From: Bacteroidales bacterium
GTDB lineage: Bacteria; Bacteroidota; Bacteroidia; Bacteroidales; P3
Length of the DNA stretch: 32,133 bases
Direction of reading: 5' to 3'
Assembly: GCA_017962545.1 (NCBI GenBank)
Contig: JAGCVD010000038.1
Span: 1-32,133 of the forward strand
In this document: in pieces, positions 1 through 8,981 of the stretch
How positions within the stretch are numbered: position 1 is the stretch's first letter
Layout: every line of letters starts with the position of its first letter
Made by a program: the position numbers and the translations under genes
Notes under the pieces: generated by a model
What the model saw: only the letters and a program-made list of their open reading frames with translations
Told to the model about the DNA's origin: nothing
Databases searched by the model: none

Positions 1-601
<601 letters not shown>

Positions 602-612
602 GATTCTTTGTC

Positions 613-1008
613 TTATTTGTCAATGGTTTCGTAGTTCACGGGGATGATACCCTCGACGAGTTCGCCGTTCTGGACGTACTTCATCAGGATTTCGTCGGCG
701 CGGTTGTTGTCGACGTGGCCGAAGACGATGGGGTCCTTGCCCGGCACGCGCACCTCAAGGGTGGGCTCGGCGTGGCAGTAGCCCATGCAGCCCGTCTGCG
801 TGAAGACGGCGGGGATGTGGAGCTCGTCGGCCTTCTGCATCATGTGTTCCATAACCTGCTTGGCACCGGCGGCGATACCGCACGTGGCCATAGCTACCTT
901 GATCTGCACCAAGCTCTCAGGATTCTCCGCCTTCTCACGGACGTCGAGGTTCGACTGGAGCTTTTCGCGCATGGCTTTCAGGTCAGCCAAAGATTTTACT
1001 TTTGTCAT
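613..1008 (-). CDS. HndB-like (2Fe-2S) ferredoxin-fold hydrogenase subunit
   Basis: This 131-residue soluble protein has a thioredoxin-like [2Fe-2S] ferredoxin fold. Visible cysteines are C43 (in ATCGIAAGA), C74 and C78 (TGCMGYC); a fourth ligand is not obvious. The N-terminal 35 residues are charged and helical. The size and the CGIAAGA motif match HndB-type small subunits of NAD(P)-reducing [FeFe] hydrogenases, which relay electrons between the flavin subunit and the hydrogenase. It is the first gene after a strong Bacteroidota-type promoter and is 11 nt upstream of the NuoF-like gene, so the two should be co-transcribed. A NuoE-like (HydC) partner, commonly found in such operons, is not upstream of it here. 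Confidence 0.8.
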   Translation of the reverse strand: MTKVKSLADLKAMREKLQSNLDVREKAENPESLVQIKVAMATCGIAAGAKQVMEHMMQKADELHIPAVFTQTGCMGYCHAEPTLEVRVPGKDPIVFGHVDNNRADEILMKYVQNGELVEGIIPVNYETIDK

Positions 1009-1059
1009 AGAGTGACTTTTTTAGGATTAATATTATATTATTAAACTAATTATCAATCT

Positions 1060-1085
1060 CATACATAAGACTCGGCCTATGTATG
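1060..1085. promoter_or_regulatory. Perfect inverted repeat at the predicted transcription start of the hydrogenase operon
   Basis: CATACATA (1060-1067) and TATGTATG (1078-1085) are perfect 8-bp inverted arms around a 10-nt spacer. The outer arm falls about 7 nt downstream of the predicted -7 box, i.e. at the expected start site. It could be a dimeric repressor operator or a 5'-UTR stem; the sequence alone does not decide. Confidence 0.5.
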
Positions 1086-1091
1086 ACAGCG

Positions 1092-1121
1092 CAAATATAC
1101 AAAATAAAAATGACATACAAA
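1092..1121 (-). promoter_or_regulatory. Bacteroidota sigma-ABfr-type promoter for the hydrogenase genes
   Basis: Read on the minus strand, TTTG (1121-1118) is followed after 18 nt by TATATTTG (1099-1092), a full match to the TAnnTTTG -7 consensus. The spacer is slightly shorter than the usual 19-21 nt. The surrounding 1009-1181 gap is AT-rich. The 5' untranslated region would be about 75 nt and would contain the 1060-1085 inverted repeat. Confidence 0.65.
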
Positions 1122-1181
1122 CACTTTTTATAAAAAATACTCCTTCTGAGAAACCGCCTTCCCGCCTCCCCGCGACACTGT

Positions 1182-2000
1182 CTATCGCAGAGCCTTCACA
1201 GGGCATTCACGGGTGCAGCGGTGGCACAGGATGCATTCGGTAGCGTTTCGTCGCTGGCGCGAGTTATTGTTCACTTCCACCTCCATCGGGCACACCTCCA
1301 GGCATTTCCCGCAGTGGATGCATTTCTCCTCGTCGCAATGGATGCGCAGCAGGGCATAGCGGCTCATCGGCTTAAGGAACACCGTGACGGGACAAACGTA
1401 CTTGCAGAAAGCGCGGTTGTCCTTCAGCAGCACGGCAAGGACGATGCCGAAGGCGTAGTAGGCCAGATTGCCCGCCACGAAAAGAACGAACATGGTGTGA
1501 CTGGTGGCCTTACCGTAGTGGAACAGCAACAGCACGAGCACCAGCGAGAGGGTGAAGACGATGTAGCGCACGAACCCTATCTTTCTCCTCGGCCCTCGGG
1601 GCTGTCGGTAGGGCAGCAAGTCGAGCACCATGGCCGTCCAGCAGCAGTAGCCGCACCATCCGCGGCCGAACAGCAGCGGCCCGAAGATTTTGGCAATGGC
1701 GTAATGCAACACACCGGCACCCACCACGCCCGACAGCAGGTAGTACCAGAAACCTTCAATCTGCATATTCTCCCTGCATATCAGGCCAAGAAACACCAGC
1801 ATATAGGCTCCCACGCCGAACTGGATGAACTCCCTGGCGTAGTGCCACCCCGCAGCCTTCAACGCCAGCCCCACGCCCAAACACGTGCCGATATAGGTGA
1901 AATTGAGCAAGTAGAACAGGTTCCCCGTTGCCAGCCACAGCGATACGGCAATGGCCTCGAACACGACGAACAGGACAATGGCGCTTCTGTATTTCTTCAT
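1182..2000 (-). CDS. NapH/MauN-like polytopic membrane protein with two C-terminal [4Fe-4S] clusters
   Basis: This 272-residue protein (ATG at 2000; an in-frame GTG at 2027 would add nine residues) has about five or six hydrophobic segments in the first 190 residues. The membrane region carries the paired cysteine motifs GRGWCGYCCW and CKYVCP that are characteristic of NapH-type quinol-oxidising or electron-relay proteins. The C-terminus has two classical 4Fe-4S motifs, CIHCGKCLEVCP and CILCHRCTRECP. The family passes electrons from the membrane quinone pool or a flavoprotein to a periplasmic or cytoplasmic acceptor; the partner here is unknown. It starts about 30 nt after a secreted cysteine protease gene, an odd operon partner. 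No nitrate reductase or maturation gene lies nearby. Confidence 0.75.
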   Translation of the reverse strand: MKKYRSAIVLFVVFEAIAVSLWLATGNLFYLLNFTYIGTCLGVGLALKAAGWHYAREFIQFGVGAYMLVFLGLICRENMQIEGFWYYLLSGVVGAGVLHYAIAKIFGPLLFGRGWCGYCCWTAMVLDLLPYRQPRGPRRKIGFVRYIVFTLSLVLVLLLFHYGKATSHTMFVLFVAGNLAYYAFGIVLAVLLKDNRAFCKYVCPVTVFLKPMSRYALLRIHCDEEKCIHCGKCLEVCPMEVEVNNNSRQRRNATECILCHRCTRECPVKALR

Positions 2001-2032
2001 GGGACAAAGCCGTTTTTCTTGTGACACGAGGG

Positions 2033-3067
2033 TTATTTCACGACGAACCTGGTCGTCGCAAAGACATTGTCACCCTTCATTTGCAGCAGGTAGACACCCT
2101 TGCCCAGCGCCGCCACGGGAATGCTCCCGCCGGTGGTGCCGGCGGCCACCTTATTCCCCAGGACATCAAATACGGCATAATCCACCGCCTCGCAGGGGAG
2201 GCCATTCAGGTGGAGTAGGTCGGATACGGGGTTTGGATAGACGGTGGGAGCGATGGGCGACGGGAGATGGGTGATGAGTGGCCCTGTTGTGGGGATGATA
2301 TCCACGATGATGCCCTCAATCTTCGTCCAACCGTAAGAGAAGCCGCTTGGTTCGGGCAGGCTGTACCATCCGTCCTTGTAGCCGGCCCAGCCGAAGTTGA
2401 TATGGAACTTACCGTCGCTTTCGCGGTAGCCGTCGACCACCACATTGTGGCCGCTCGTCCCCGCGGGATTCTCGACGGCCAGATGGGCGGGATAGCCGGC
2501 CTGCAGGTTGGAAATCAGGATGGCGTACAACGTCGAGTCGGGCTCCCGTAACAGCTGGCAATCGGCAAAACCGAACCGGCGGTAAGCGTCGAACGCCTGG
2601 TCAACATAAAAAGTCCCCGAGCCGTAGGACGACGACGCGGAATATACCTGCTTGCAGGCCACGCCGCAGGCGAAAATCACGGCGGCCTTCAATGAGTCGG
2701 ACAAAGCCTCGCCGCGCAGGAAGCGGGCGTCGGCAGAATCCAGCAGCCTGTTCAACTGCGGGAACGACGGGAACAGATACGTCTCCCAGTCATCGTCGAT
2801 ATTGAACTGTCGGCCAAAATAATTGCCTGTGAAATAATCGTCGCCGTCGTCGAAACGGGTGCCTTGCGTCGTACGCAGATAGTTGATAATCTGCCCCATG
2901 GCGGTGGCGGGACAGCCCGTGTAGCTGTGGTCGTAGTTCTCCAGCGGGTCGGCCGGGCAAAGCATGTTGTAGGGAAACTCCTGCGTCCACTGCGTGGTGA
3001 GGAGAGGCGTCTGTGCCCAGCTGCTGGCGGCGCAAAACAGAAACATCACGGTTAGCAATCTTTGCAT
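2033..3067 (-). CDS. Secreted C10-family (streptopain-like) cysteine protease with T9SS sorting domain
   Basis: The 344-residue protein begins with a signal peptide (about 1-18, ending SSWAQ). The catalytic cysteine is C52 in TGCPATAMGQ and the catalytic histidine is H207 in SGHNVVVDGY; FGWAGYKDGWYSL is the conserved tryptophan-rich stretch near the end of the fold. Residues about 270-344 form a type A T9SS C-terminal domain (YPNPVSDLLHL at its start, GVYLLQMK near its end), predicting export through the outer membrane and cleavage or surface anchoring. C52 lies only about 33 residues after the signal peptide, so the usual inhibitory prodomain of streptopain-type zymogens is absent. The natural substrate cannot be read from the sequence. 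The membrane ferredoxin gene follows. Confidence 0.85.
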   Translation of the reverse strand: MQRLLTVMFLFCAASSWAQTPLLTTQWTQEFPYNMLCPADPLENYDHSYTGCPATAMGQIINYLRTTQGTRFDDGDDYFTGNYFGRQFNIDDDWETYLFPSFPQLNRLLDSADARFLRGEALSDSLKAAVIFACGVACKQVYSASSSYGSGTFYVDQAFDAYRRFGFADCQLLREPDSTLYAILISNLQAGYPAHLAVENPAGTSGHNVVVDGYRESDGKFHINFGWAGYKDGWYSLPEPSGFSYGWTKIEGIIVDIIPTTGPLITHLPSPIAPTVYPNPVSDLLHLNGLPCEAVDYAVFDVLGNKVAAGTTGGSIPVAALGKGVYLLQMKGDNVFATTRFVVK

Positions 3068-3160
3068 ATAATAAAGATAAAGTTTTTATTATTGCCCCAA
3101 ATAACGGCGTCTCCGCACATTTATTGTCACCCCGCCCCAGAAAAATCACCACGAATAGTT

Positions 3161-3192
3161 ATTGCCAGATTCCGGAAAAAGATGTATCTTTG
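3161..3192 (+). promoter_or_regulatory. Bacteroidota-type promoter for the small His/Cys protein and TonB receptor
   Basis: ATTG (3161-3164) is separated by 20 nt from TATCTTTG (3185-3192), a full TAnnTTTG match with consensus spacing. Transcription would begin near 3199, about 34 nt before the ATG at 3233. Confidence 0.65.
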
Positions 3193-3232
3193 CCGCGGAT
3201 TTTGAAATGCGAAAACGTAGCGGAACTATTGT

Positions 3233-3562
3233 ATGACAATGAGTTGTGTTAGGCGCATAGCATCGTGGATGCTGCTGGCGGCATATTTGCCGCTGGTGTT
3301 GCTGTCATCGGTCCATATCCACCATGAGACCGTCGACCTCCACGACAACTGCCTGCAGTGTGCCGGACATTTTGAGGTACAACACAACCACCAGTGCGAC
3401 TGCCAATACTGCCATCTCCTGAGTCAGAGCTATCTGGGTCAGGATACAGAGCCATTGGTTGTTCACATCCCCGTTGCGGACAGCCGTCCCACCGAGATTG
3501 TGGAAAAGGCAGAGGTGTTCCGTCATGGGGTGTGTCTGCTGCGGGCGCCGCCGATTGTTTAA
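3233..3562 (+). CDS. Small His/Cys-rich membrane-anchored protein, unknown family
   Basis: This 109-residue protein has one N-terminal hydrophobic segment (about residues 10-27) that is either a signal peptide or a membrane anchor. It is followed by clustered candidate metal ligands: HIHHE, a CLQC pair, then HNHQCDCQYCH. A second start (ATG at 3239) is possible. I do not recognise the family. The ligand density and its position directly ahead of a TonB-dependent receptor, behind a shared promoter, suggest a metal-related envelope role such as copper or zinc handling; this is inference. An 8-nt tandem repeat separates it from the receptor. Confidence 0.6.
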   Translation: MTMSCVRRIASWMLLAAYLPLVLLSSVHIHHETVDLHDNCLQCAGHFEVQHNHQCDCQYCHLLSQSYLGQDTEPLVVHIPVADSRPTEIVEKAEVFRHGVCLLRAPPIV

Positions 3563-3569
3563 GGATTCC

Positions 3570-3625
3570 ATGAGTCTATGAGTCTATGAGACCTTGAGTC
3601 TGAGAGTCGCTAAGTCGCTTAGTGA
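3570..3625 (+). repeat. Octamer tandem repeat, seven degenerate units
   Basis: Seven consecutive 8-nt units run from 3570: ATGAGTCT twice, then ATGAGACC, TTGAGTCT, GAGAGTCG, CTAAGTCG and CTTAGTGA. They fill most of the gap between the small His/Cys gene and the TonB receptor. Confidence 0.85.
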
Positions 3626-3687
3626 CACAGCGATTCAATGTTATCTGGTTTACAAAAAACTTAAACAATCAAACAACAGAAATCAAA

Positions 3688-5985
3688 ATGAAACGGATAC
3701 TATTTTTAATTTTTAATTTTTTATTTATAATTTTTTCATTCCCCACGATGGCCTTTGCGCAGAAGCATACCGATGCTAATCTCTTGGGGCATGTTATCAA
3801 TTCGAAGACAGGCGAACACGTGGCCTACGTCAGCGTCTTCCTGCAGGGTACCACCATCGGTGCCGCCACCGACGAGACGGGCCACTTCCATATTGCCAAC
3901 TGCCCCGAGGGCACCTTCACTGTGGTGGTGCGCGGTCTGGGCTTCAAACAGACGGAGCGTGAGGTGACTTTCGAGCGTAACAAAACTGTGGAAGTCGACT
4001 TCCAGTTGTTACCCGACGCTATCTCACTGGGACAGGTAGTCGTCACCGCCACCCAGCACGCCACCTCGCGCATGGAGACACCGGCGGTGGTGGATGTCAT
4101 CGGCAGCGAACTGCTGGAGGCCGCCAGCGCCGTCAACCTCGCTGAAGGACTGCGTCTGCAGACAGGTGTCTGTGTGGCCAATACCTGCCAGAACTGTGGC
4201 GCCAACGAGGTGCGAATGAACGGTCTCGGTGGGGCTTACTCTCAGGTGCTCATCGACAGCCGTCCCGTCAACAGCGCTCTCGCCAGCCTCTACCTGCTGG
4301 AACAGCTGCCCACGGCGATGATTGACCAGATAGAGGTGATGCGTGGCGGCGGTTCGGCGCTTTATGGAAGCAACGCCATCGGCGGTGTCATCAATGTCAT
4401 CACCAAAGAGCCTCTCCGCAACTCCGCCTCGGTGGAAAATACCACCCGTCTGGTGGGCGGACAGAGCATTGACTGGAGCAACGCTTTCAATGCCTCGGTC
4501 GTCAGCGACAGTCGCAAATCAGGCCTCTTCGTCTACGGCAACAACCGTCAGCGTCATCCCTACGACTATGACGGCGATGGCTACTCGGAAGTTGGTTTGT
4601 TGAAAGCACACATGGTGGGCATGCGCGGATACCTGCGCACCAGCGACTTCTCAAAGCTCAATGTCGAATATCACAACATCGGCGACTACCGTCGTGGTGG
4701 TGACCGCTTCGACCTTCCAGCCAACCAGGCTCATGTGGCCGAGGGTGGCGAACATGATATCCACTGCGGCAGCCTCAAGTGGGATTTGTTCTCGCGCGAC
4801 GGCTTCAGCCACGCCTCCGTCTTCGCATCGGCGCAGTATGTCGACCGTGAAAGCTATAACGGCGAGCGTGAGGACGACGAGCCCTTTGGCAACTCTTACG
4901 GCTACACTACCGACCTCACCATTAACGAGGGGCTGCAGTACAGCCGCCACTTCAAGCACTTGCTCTTCATGCCCGCCGAACTCACCGCCGGTCTTGAGCA
5001 CACCTATGACCATCTGCAGGATCGCCTGCTCACCGACACCGCCACCCTCGACCAGAGCACCTCGGTGCTGAGCGCCTACCTTCAAAACGAGTGGAAAGAC
5101 AAGCCCTGGAATATCCTTGTCGGTTTGCGTATGGACAAGCACAACCTTTTGGACAACCCTGTGGTCAGCCCTCGTCTCAACCTGCGTTACTCTCCCAGCG
5201 AGCACCTGGTGTTCCGCACCGGCTACTCCTCGGGCTTCCGAGCACCGCAGGTCTACGATGAAGACCTGCATGTCGGTGCCGTCAATGGCGAGTTGTACAA
5301 GATTACCAATGCCGCCGACCTGCAGCAGGAGCGTTCGCACTCCCTCAACGCCTCCGCCGACCTCTGCTTCCACCTGGGCGGCTTGGAGGGTGACCTGCTG
5401 GTGGAAGGATTCTACACCCGCATCAACGACGCCTTCGTCAACGAACTTCTTTTTGATGACACCGCCAGCGGCTACCGCCACTACGAGCGTCGCAACAGCG
5501 ACGGCGCCGAAGTGAAAGGCATCAATGTCAGCTTCTCACTTTCCACTTTCAACTTCTCACTTACTCTGGGTGGCACCTGGCAGCGCAGCCGCTACCTCGG
5601 TCAGGGACAGGAATGGGACGAGGGCAAGTTCGAGAACCGCATGGAGCGCATGCCCGACCTCTACGGCTACCTCACGGCTTCCTACAACCCAAACAAGCGG
5701 CTGAGTCTCATAGCCACAGGCACCTTCACCGGCCCCATGCTGGTATATCATACCACCGACGTGGTCAAGCAGGTCGTCACTCCCTCTTTCTTCGACCTCA
5801 CGCTGAAAGCATCCTATAACATTCCTCTCGGCGCACGGACATCGCTTGAGTTCAATGGCGGCGTGCAGAATCTCTTCAACAGCTTCCAGCGCGACTTCGA
5901 CAGCGGTCCCGACCGCGACGCCTCCTACATCTACGGTCCCACGCTTCCGCGGACCCTCTTCGTTGGCGCCAGACTGGCATTATAG
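3688..5985 (+). CDS. TonB-dependent outer membrane receptor with N-terminal carboxypeptidase-regulatory-like domain
   Basis: The start at 3688 gives 765 residues opening with a signal peptide ending MAFAQ; an upstream in-frame ATG at 3622 would only add residues encoded by repeat and leader. Residues about 30-115 form a CarbopepD-regulatory-like beta domain (LLGHVINSKTGEHVAYVSV). The plug follows (QVVVTATQ, ALYGSNAIGGVINVITK), then a 22-strand-type barrel ending in the aromatic/hydrophobic GARLAL. The plug contains a cysteine trio, C162, C167 and C170 (CVANTCQNCG), that could bind or sense a metal. No SusD partner follows, so glycan uptake is unlikely; siderophore, haem, cobalamin or metal import is more plausible. 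A 7-nt repeat tract encodes part of a barrel strand near residues 615-627. Confidence 0.85.
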   Translation: MKRILFLIFNFLFIIFSFPTMAFAQKHTDANLLGHVINSKTGEHVAYVSVFLQGTTIGAATDETGHFHIANCPEGTFTVVVRGLGFKQTEREVTFERNKTVEVDFQLLPDAISLGQVVVTATQHATSRMETPAVVDVIGSELLEAASAVNLAEGLRLQTGVCVANTCQNCGANEVRMNGLGGAYSQVLIDSRPVNSALASLYLLEQLPTAMIDQIEVMRGGGSALYGSNAIGGVINVITKEPLRNSASVENTTRLVGGQSIDWSNAFNASVVSDSRKSGLFVYGNNRQRHPYDYDGDGYSEVGLLKAHMVGMRGYLRTSDFSKLNVEYHNIGDYRRGGDRFDLPANQAHVAEGGEHDIHCGSLKWDLFSRDGFSHASVFASAQYVDRESYNGEREDDEPFGNSYGYTTDLTINEGLQYSRHFKHLLFMPAELTAGLEHTYDHLQDRLLTDTATLDQSTSVLSAYLQNEWKDKPWNILVGLRMDKHNLLDNPVVSPRLNLRYSPSEHLVFRTGYSSGFRAPQVYDEDLHVGAVNGELYKITNAADLQQERSHSLNASADLCFHLGGLEGDLLVEGFYTRINDAFVNELLFDDTASGYRHYERRNSDGAEVKGINVSFSLSTFNFSLTLGGTWQRSRYLGQGQEWDEGKFENRMERMPDLYGYLTASYNPNKRLSLIATGTFTGPMLVYHTTDVVKQVVTPSFFDLTLKASYNIPLGARTSLEFNGGVQNLFNSFQRDFDSGPDRDASYIYGPTLPRTLFVGARLAL
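5532..5566 (+). repeat. Heptamer tandem repeat inside the TonB receptor barrel
   Basis: Five 7-nt units, CTTCTCA, CTTTCCA, CTTTCAA, CTTCTCA and CTTACTC, are translated as FSLSTFNFSLTL. The alternating polar/hydrophobic product suits a beta strand. Confidence 0.7.
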
Positions 5986-6021
5986 TTCATCTTGACAGGT
6001 TCGCTCCAGTCTCACGCGGCA

Positions 6022-6660
6022 CTATCTCCTGATGACCACGGCGTCGGGGTATTTCGACAGGTCGAGTTTGAAGTGGCTGTCCTTGAGACCTATGCGGATA
6101 CGGGTGACGGTCATCGTGGCTTTGACGCCGTGGGCGCTGGTGCGTAACTCACGCATGGTGTAGTTCTTGGAGGAGATTTTGACAGCGATGCTTTTGGCCT
6201 CGTTGTCTTTGTCTATAGGCTCACTGAAGGTGATGTCGTAGTAGCCCTCCTTGAGTTTCATCTTGGCCTTGCGGTATTTCTTGTCGGGATCGAAGGCAAG
6301 GTTGCCGTCGCTTTTCTGGCGTTTGTCACCCCGCGTGATGATGATGGTGTCGCCCTTGGACGAGTGCTTGATTTCCCAGGTGTCGCTACCGTCGAATCCC
6401 GACTCGGATGTTATCTCGGCGCCCAGCACCTTCATGTTCATCGTGGTGCGGTTCAGCTTGCCTTTGTCGGCGACGACGAAGTGCATCTTCATCGCTACGG
6501 GCCCCAAGCCTGCTTTCATGTCCATCTCGTATTCGAGTCCGGCGGCGTTGGTCATCGCTGCACGGCAACGGTCCATCACGTCGGTCACCTCGGAAGGTAT
6601 CTGGCCCCACACCTTGGCGGCGCCGAGCAGCAAAGCGAGGATAAGGATTACTTTTTTCAT
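6022..6660 (-). CDS. LolA-like periplasmic outer-membrane-lipoprotein-sorting family protein
   Basis: The 212-residue protein has a signal peptide (about 1-19, ending KVWGQ) with no lipobox, so it is expected in the periplasm. The body is a series of amphipathic beta strands (GPVAMKMHFVV, TTMNMKVLGAEI, KAKMKLKEGYYDITF, TMTVTRIRIGL) of the kind that form the half-barrel of LolA/LppX-like proteins. The family binds lipidated proteins or other acyl chains. It is probably not the principal LolA, because many Bacteroidota carry several such proteins. It starts one base after the stop of the NSS symporter gene and is the last gene of a long co-directional run. Confidence 0.6.
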   Translation of the reverse strand: MKKVILILALLLGAAKVWGQIPSEVTDVMDRCRAAMTNAAGLEYEMDMKAGLGPVAMKMHFVVADKGKLNRTTMNMKVLGAEITSESGFDGSDTWEIKHSSKGDTIIITRGDKRQKSDGNLAFDPDKKYRKAKMKLKEGYYDITFSEPIDKDNEAKSIAVKISSKNYTMRELRTSAHGVKATMTVTRIRIGLKDSHFKLDLSKYPDAVVIRR

Positions 6661-6661
6661 T

Positions 6662-8008
6662 TTATTTTCCTACCAGCTGGCTGATGAAGATGACGGCTAT
6701 GGCGACGGGTGCAAGGTAGCGAATGATGAAGAGAATGGCTTTACGGAGACCTGTCTTGAGGGTGCCGCCGTTGGTGAGTTCGTCGAGGACGTCGGCACGT
6801 TTCATCTTCCAGCCTACGAAGAGGACGATGAGCAGTCCGCCGAGGGGCATGAAATAGGAGGCTGTCATGTGGTCGAGGAGGTCGAAGACGGTGCGTCCGC
6901 CGATGTGCAGGGGGCTGCCGTCACGGAAGCTGAGAGTAGCCAGTACACCGATAAGAGCGGTGTCCACGGCGCCGAGGATGGCGGCCAGGGGGCGCGAGAG
7001 CTTCATCTCCTCGGTGGTGGCGGCGACGATGACTTCAAGCAGCGAGATGGTGGAGGTGAGGGTGGCGATAACCAGCAGGAGGAAGAAGATGAGGCAGAAG
7101 AAGTAGCCGCCCGTCATCTGTTGGAAGACCATGGGCAGGGTGGTGAAGGCCAGCGAGGCGCCGGCTTGGGGCTGTATGCCGAAGGTGAAGGCGGCAGGGA
7201 AGATGATGACGCCTGCCAGCACGGCGACGAGGGTGTCGGCCAGCACGACGCCGGCGGCGCTGCTGACCATATTGTCTTTCTTGCCGATGTAGGAACCGTA
7301 GGTGATGAGGGCACCCATGCCGATGGAGAGAGAGAAGAAGGCCTGTCCGAGGGCGCTGATGAGCACACGGCCGTTGATTTTACCGAAGTCAGGGTTGAAG
7401 AAGAATCGCAGACCCTCTTTGGCCCCGCTGAGCGTCAGCGAGTTGATACAGAGCACCACCATGATGACCAGCAGCAGGGGCATGAGTATCTTGCTCCAGC
7501 GCTCGATGCCGTCCTTCACGCCGCGAGCCACCACGAAAGCGGTGAGGGCGAGAAAGATGAGCTGGCAGACGATGGGTAGCCAGGGATGGTTGGTGAAGTT
7601 CATAAATTGGAGCTGTATCTGGCCGAGGTCCTGTCCGGCGAAGTGGTTGGCGGCGCTCTTACCCAGGTAGCCCAGGGTCCAGCCCGCCACGGTGGTGTAG
7701 AAGGCCAGTATGAGGAAAGCGCAGAGCACGCCGAGGTAGCCTACCACAGGCCAGACGTTTTTCTTGCCGCTCAGCAGGCGGAAAGCGCCGATGGGGTTGC
7801 TGCGGGCACGGCGTCCAATGACGAACTCGCTGACCATCAGTGGAGTGCCTATGAGCAGGGCGATGATGAGGTAGACGATGAGGAAGGCTCCACCGCCGTT
7901 GGTGCCTGCTTCGCAGGGGAAGCGGTAGATGTTGCCCAGACCGAGGGCTGAGCCCGCAGTGGCCACGATGATGCCCAGCTTGGAGCTGAAGTTTTCTCTC
8001 TGTTTCAT
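6662..8008 (-). CDS. Neurotransmitter:sodium symporter (NSS/SNF) family transporter
   Basis: This 448-residue inner-membrane protein has about 11 hydrophobic segments. The N-terminal unwound-helix signature of the LeuT fold is clear (SALGLGNIYRFPCEAG, then NGGGAFLIVYLI). It should import an amino acid or related amine with Na+; the substrate cannot be told. The C-terminus is short, as in many bacterial members. It lies 5 nt after a small coiled-coil gene and 1 nt before the LolA-like gene, so all are likely one transcript. Confidence 0.9.
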   Translation of the reverse strand: MKQRENFSSKLGIIVATAGSALGLGNIYRFPCEAGTNGGGAFLIVYLIIALLIGTPLMVSEFVIGRRARSNPIGAFRLLSGKKNVWPVVGYLGVLCAFLILAFYTTVAGWTLGYLGKSAANHFAGQDLGQIQLQFMNFTNHPWLPIVCQLIFLALTAFVVARGVKDGIERWSKILMPLLLVIMVVLCINSLTLSGAKEGLRFFFNPDFGKINGRVLISALGQAFFSLSIGMGALITYGSYIGKKDNMVSSAAGVVLADTLVAVLAGVIIFPAAFTFGIQPQAGASLAFTTLPMVFQQMTGGYFFCLIFFLLLVIATLTSTISLLEVIVAATTEEMKLSRPLAAILGAVDTALIGVLATLSFRDGSPLHIGGRTVFDLLDHMTASYFMPLGGLLIVLFVGWKMKRADVLDELTNGGTLKTGLRKAILFIIRYLAPVAIAVIFISQLVGK

Positions 8009-8013
8009 CTTTT

Positions 8014-8220
8014 CTAACGTTCAATTTCTTTTTTTAGATCAGCGATGCGGGCGGTGAGTTGCGCGATGCGCAGCTGCAGGAAGTCGTCGCTGTATTTTCG
8101 GTCGCAGAAGCCGTTGCCACGGGCCACGAAGGCGTCGTCGTCCTCTTGGTCGACGGCGAGGTCCTGGTAGCTGGCCAGCAGGCGCTGGGCTTCGACGAGT
8201 TGTTGTTCTAAAGGTGTCAT
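8014..8220 (-). CDS. Small acidic/helical protein of unknown function
   Basis: The 68-residue product is mostly charged helix (LEQQLVEAQRLLASYQDL; then LQLRIAQLTARIADLKKEIE), probably a short coiled coil, with no membrane segment. The start codon overlaps the stop of the HAD phosphatase gene by ATGA, and the next gene begins 5 nt after its end, which supports real translation within the operon. I do not recognise the family. Confidence 0.65.
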   Translation of the reverse strand: MTPLEQQLVEAQRLLASYQDLAVDQEDDDAFVARGNGFCDRKYSDDFLQLRIAQLTARIADLKKEIER

Positions 8221-8981
8221 TGGAATAGTTGGTTGACTGCTTGTTCGATGCCTTCGTGGTCGACGTCGGCTGTGACGAGGTCGGCATGGTCTTTCACTAG
8301 CTGCTCGGCGTTACCCATGGCCACTCCTATGCCGGCCCACTGCAGCATCTCGATGTCGTTGCCGCCGTCGCCGAAGGCCAGCGTTTCCTCCTGTCGTATG
8401 CCGAAGTGGCGGCAGAGGGTCTCCATGCCGGCGGCTTTGCTGTTGCCGGCGGCCACAATGTCTGTGAAGGCGGGGTGCCAGCGTGGCAGCCGGCAGTGGG
8501 GCAGGAGAGAAGAAACCTGCTTGTCGAGGTCGGCAGGCATGAGGGCGATAATCTGGAAGGCTTCGTGGCGTCGCATCTCGTCGATGTCGACTACGGGAGG
8601 CATGGTGAACTCCAGCTGGTCGCGCAGCTTGAGCCCCACTTCGTTGGGTTGGGCCAGCATCATGCCGTCGGTGGTAAACACCATGGTACAGAGGCTCAGC
8701 TGTTTGGCAAAGTCGAGCCATGCGTTGAGGTCCTCGTCGGGAATAGGATTGGACAATAGTACTTTTTCAGGCGTGAATACCAATCCTCCATTCATGGTGA
8801 TGTGGCCCTCGAAGCTGACGGGCATAGGTGGGATGAGTACCATGGGGCGACCGGAGGAGATGAAGGTGCGGACACCGTGGCGGTGCAGGGTGTCGAAAGC
8901 ATGCACCGTGCCCTCGGAGACGCGGTGGGTAGTGAAGCTGAGCAGTGTGCCGTCGATGTCGAAGAATGCCGCTTTAATCAT
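8217..8981 (-). CDS. HAD-superfamily phosphatase, Cof/subclass IIB type
   Basis: Starting at the ATG at 8981 (the frame extends upstream, but only as a shadow of the transporter gene), the protein has 254 residues. Motif I is FFDIDGTLL with nucleophile D8 and acid D10, motif II is TFISSGRP, motif III is the lysine in GNSKAAGM, and motif IV is AFGDGGNDIEML. The inserted cap between motifs II and III is of the large alpha/beta type seen in Cof-like sugar-phosphate or flavin-mononucleotide phosphatases. The substrate is unknown. It has ATGA overlaps with both the upstream transporter gene and the downstream small gene, implying translational coupling. Confidence 0.85.
   Translation of the reverse strand: MIKAAFFDIDGTLLSFTTHRVSEGTVHAFDTLHRHGVRTFISSGRPMVLIPPMPVSFEGHITMNGGLVFTPEKVLLSNPIPDEDLNAWLDFAKQLSLCTMVFTTDGMMLAQPNEVGLKLRDQLEFTMPPVVDIDEMRRHEAFQIIALMPADLDKQVSSLLPHCRLPRWHPAFTDIVAAGNSKAAGMETLCRHFGIRQEETLAFGDGGNDIEMLQWAGIGVAMGNAEQLVKDHADLVTADVDHEGIEQAVNQLFQ

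Noticed and set aside
5986-6021. Bidirectional terminator between the TonB receptor and the LolA-like gene
   Set aside because: The 36-nt convergent gap shows no stable stem followed by a T-run on either strand.
6251-7579. Long plus-strand open frame (442 codons) opposite the LolA-like and NSS genes
   Set aside because: It is antisense to two well-supported genes, spans both, and its product is an acidic Asp/Glu/His-rich low-complexity shadow with no recognisable fold.
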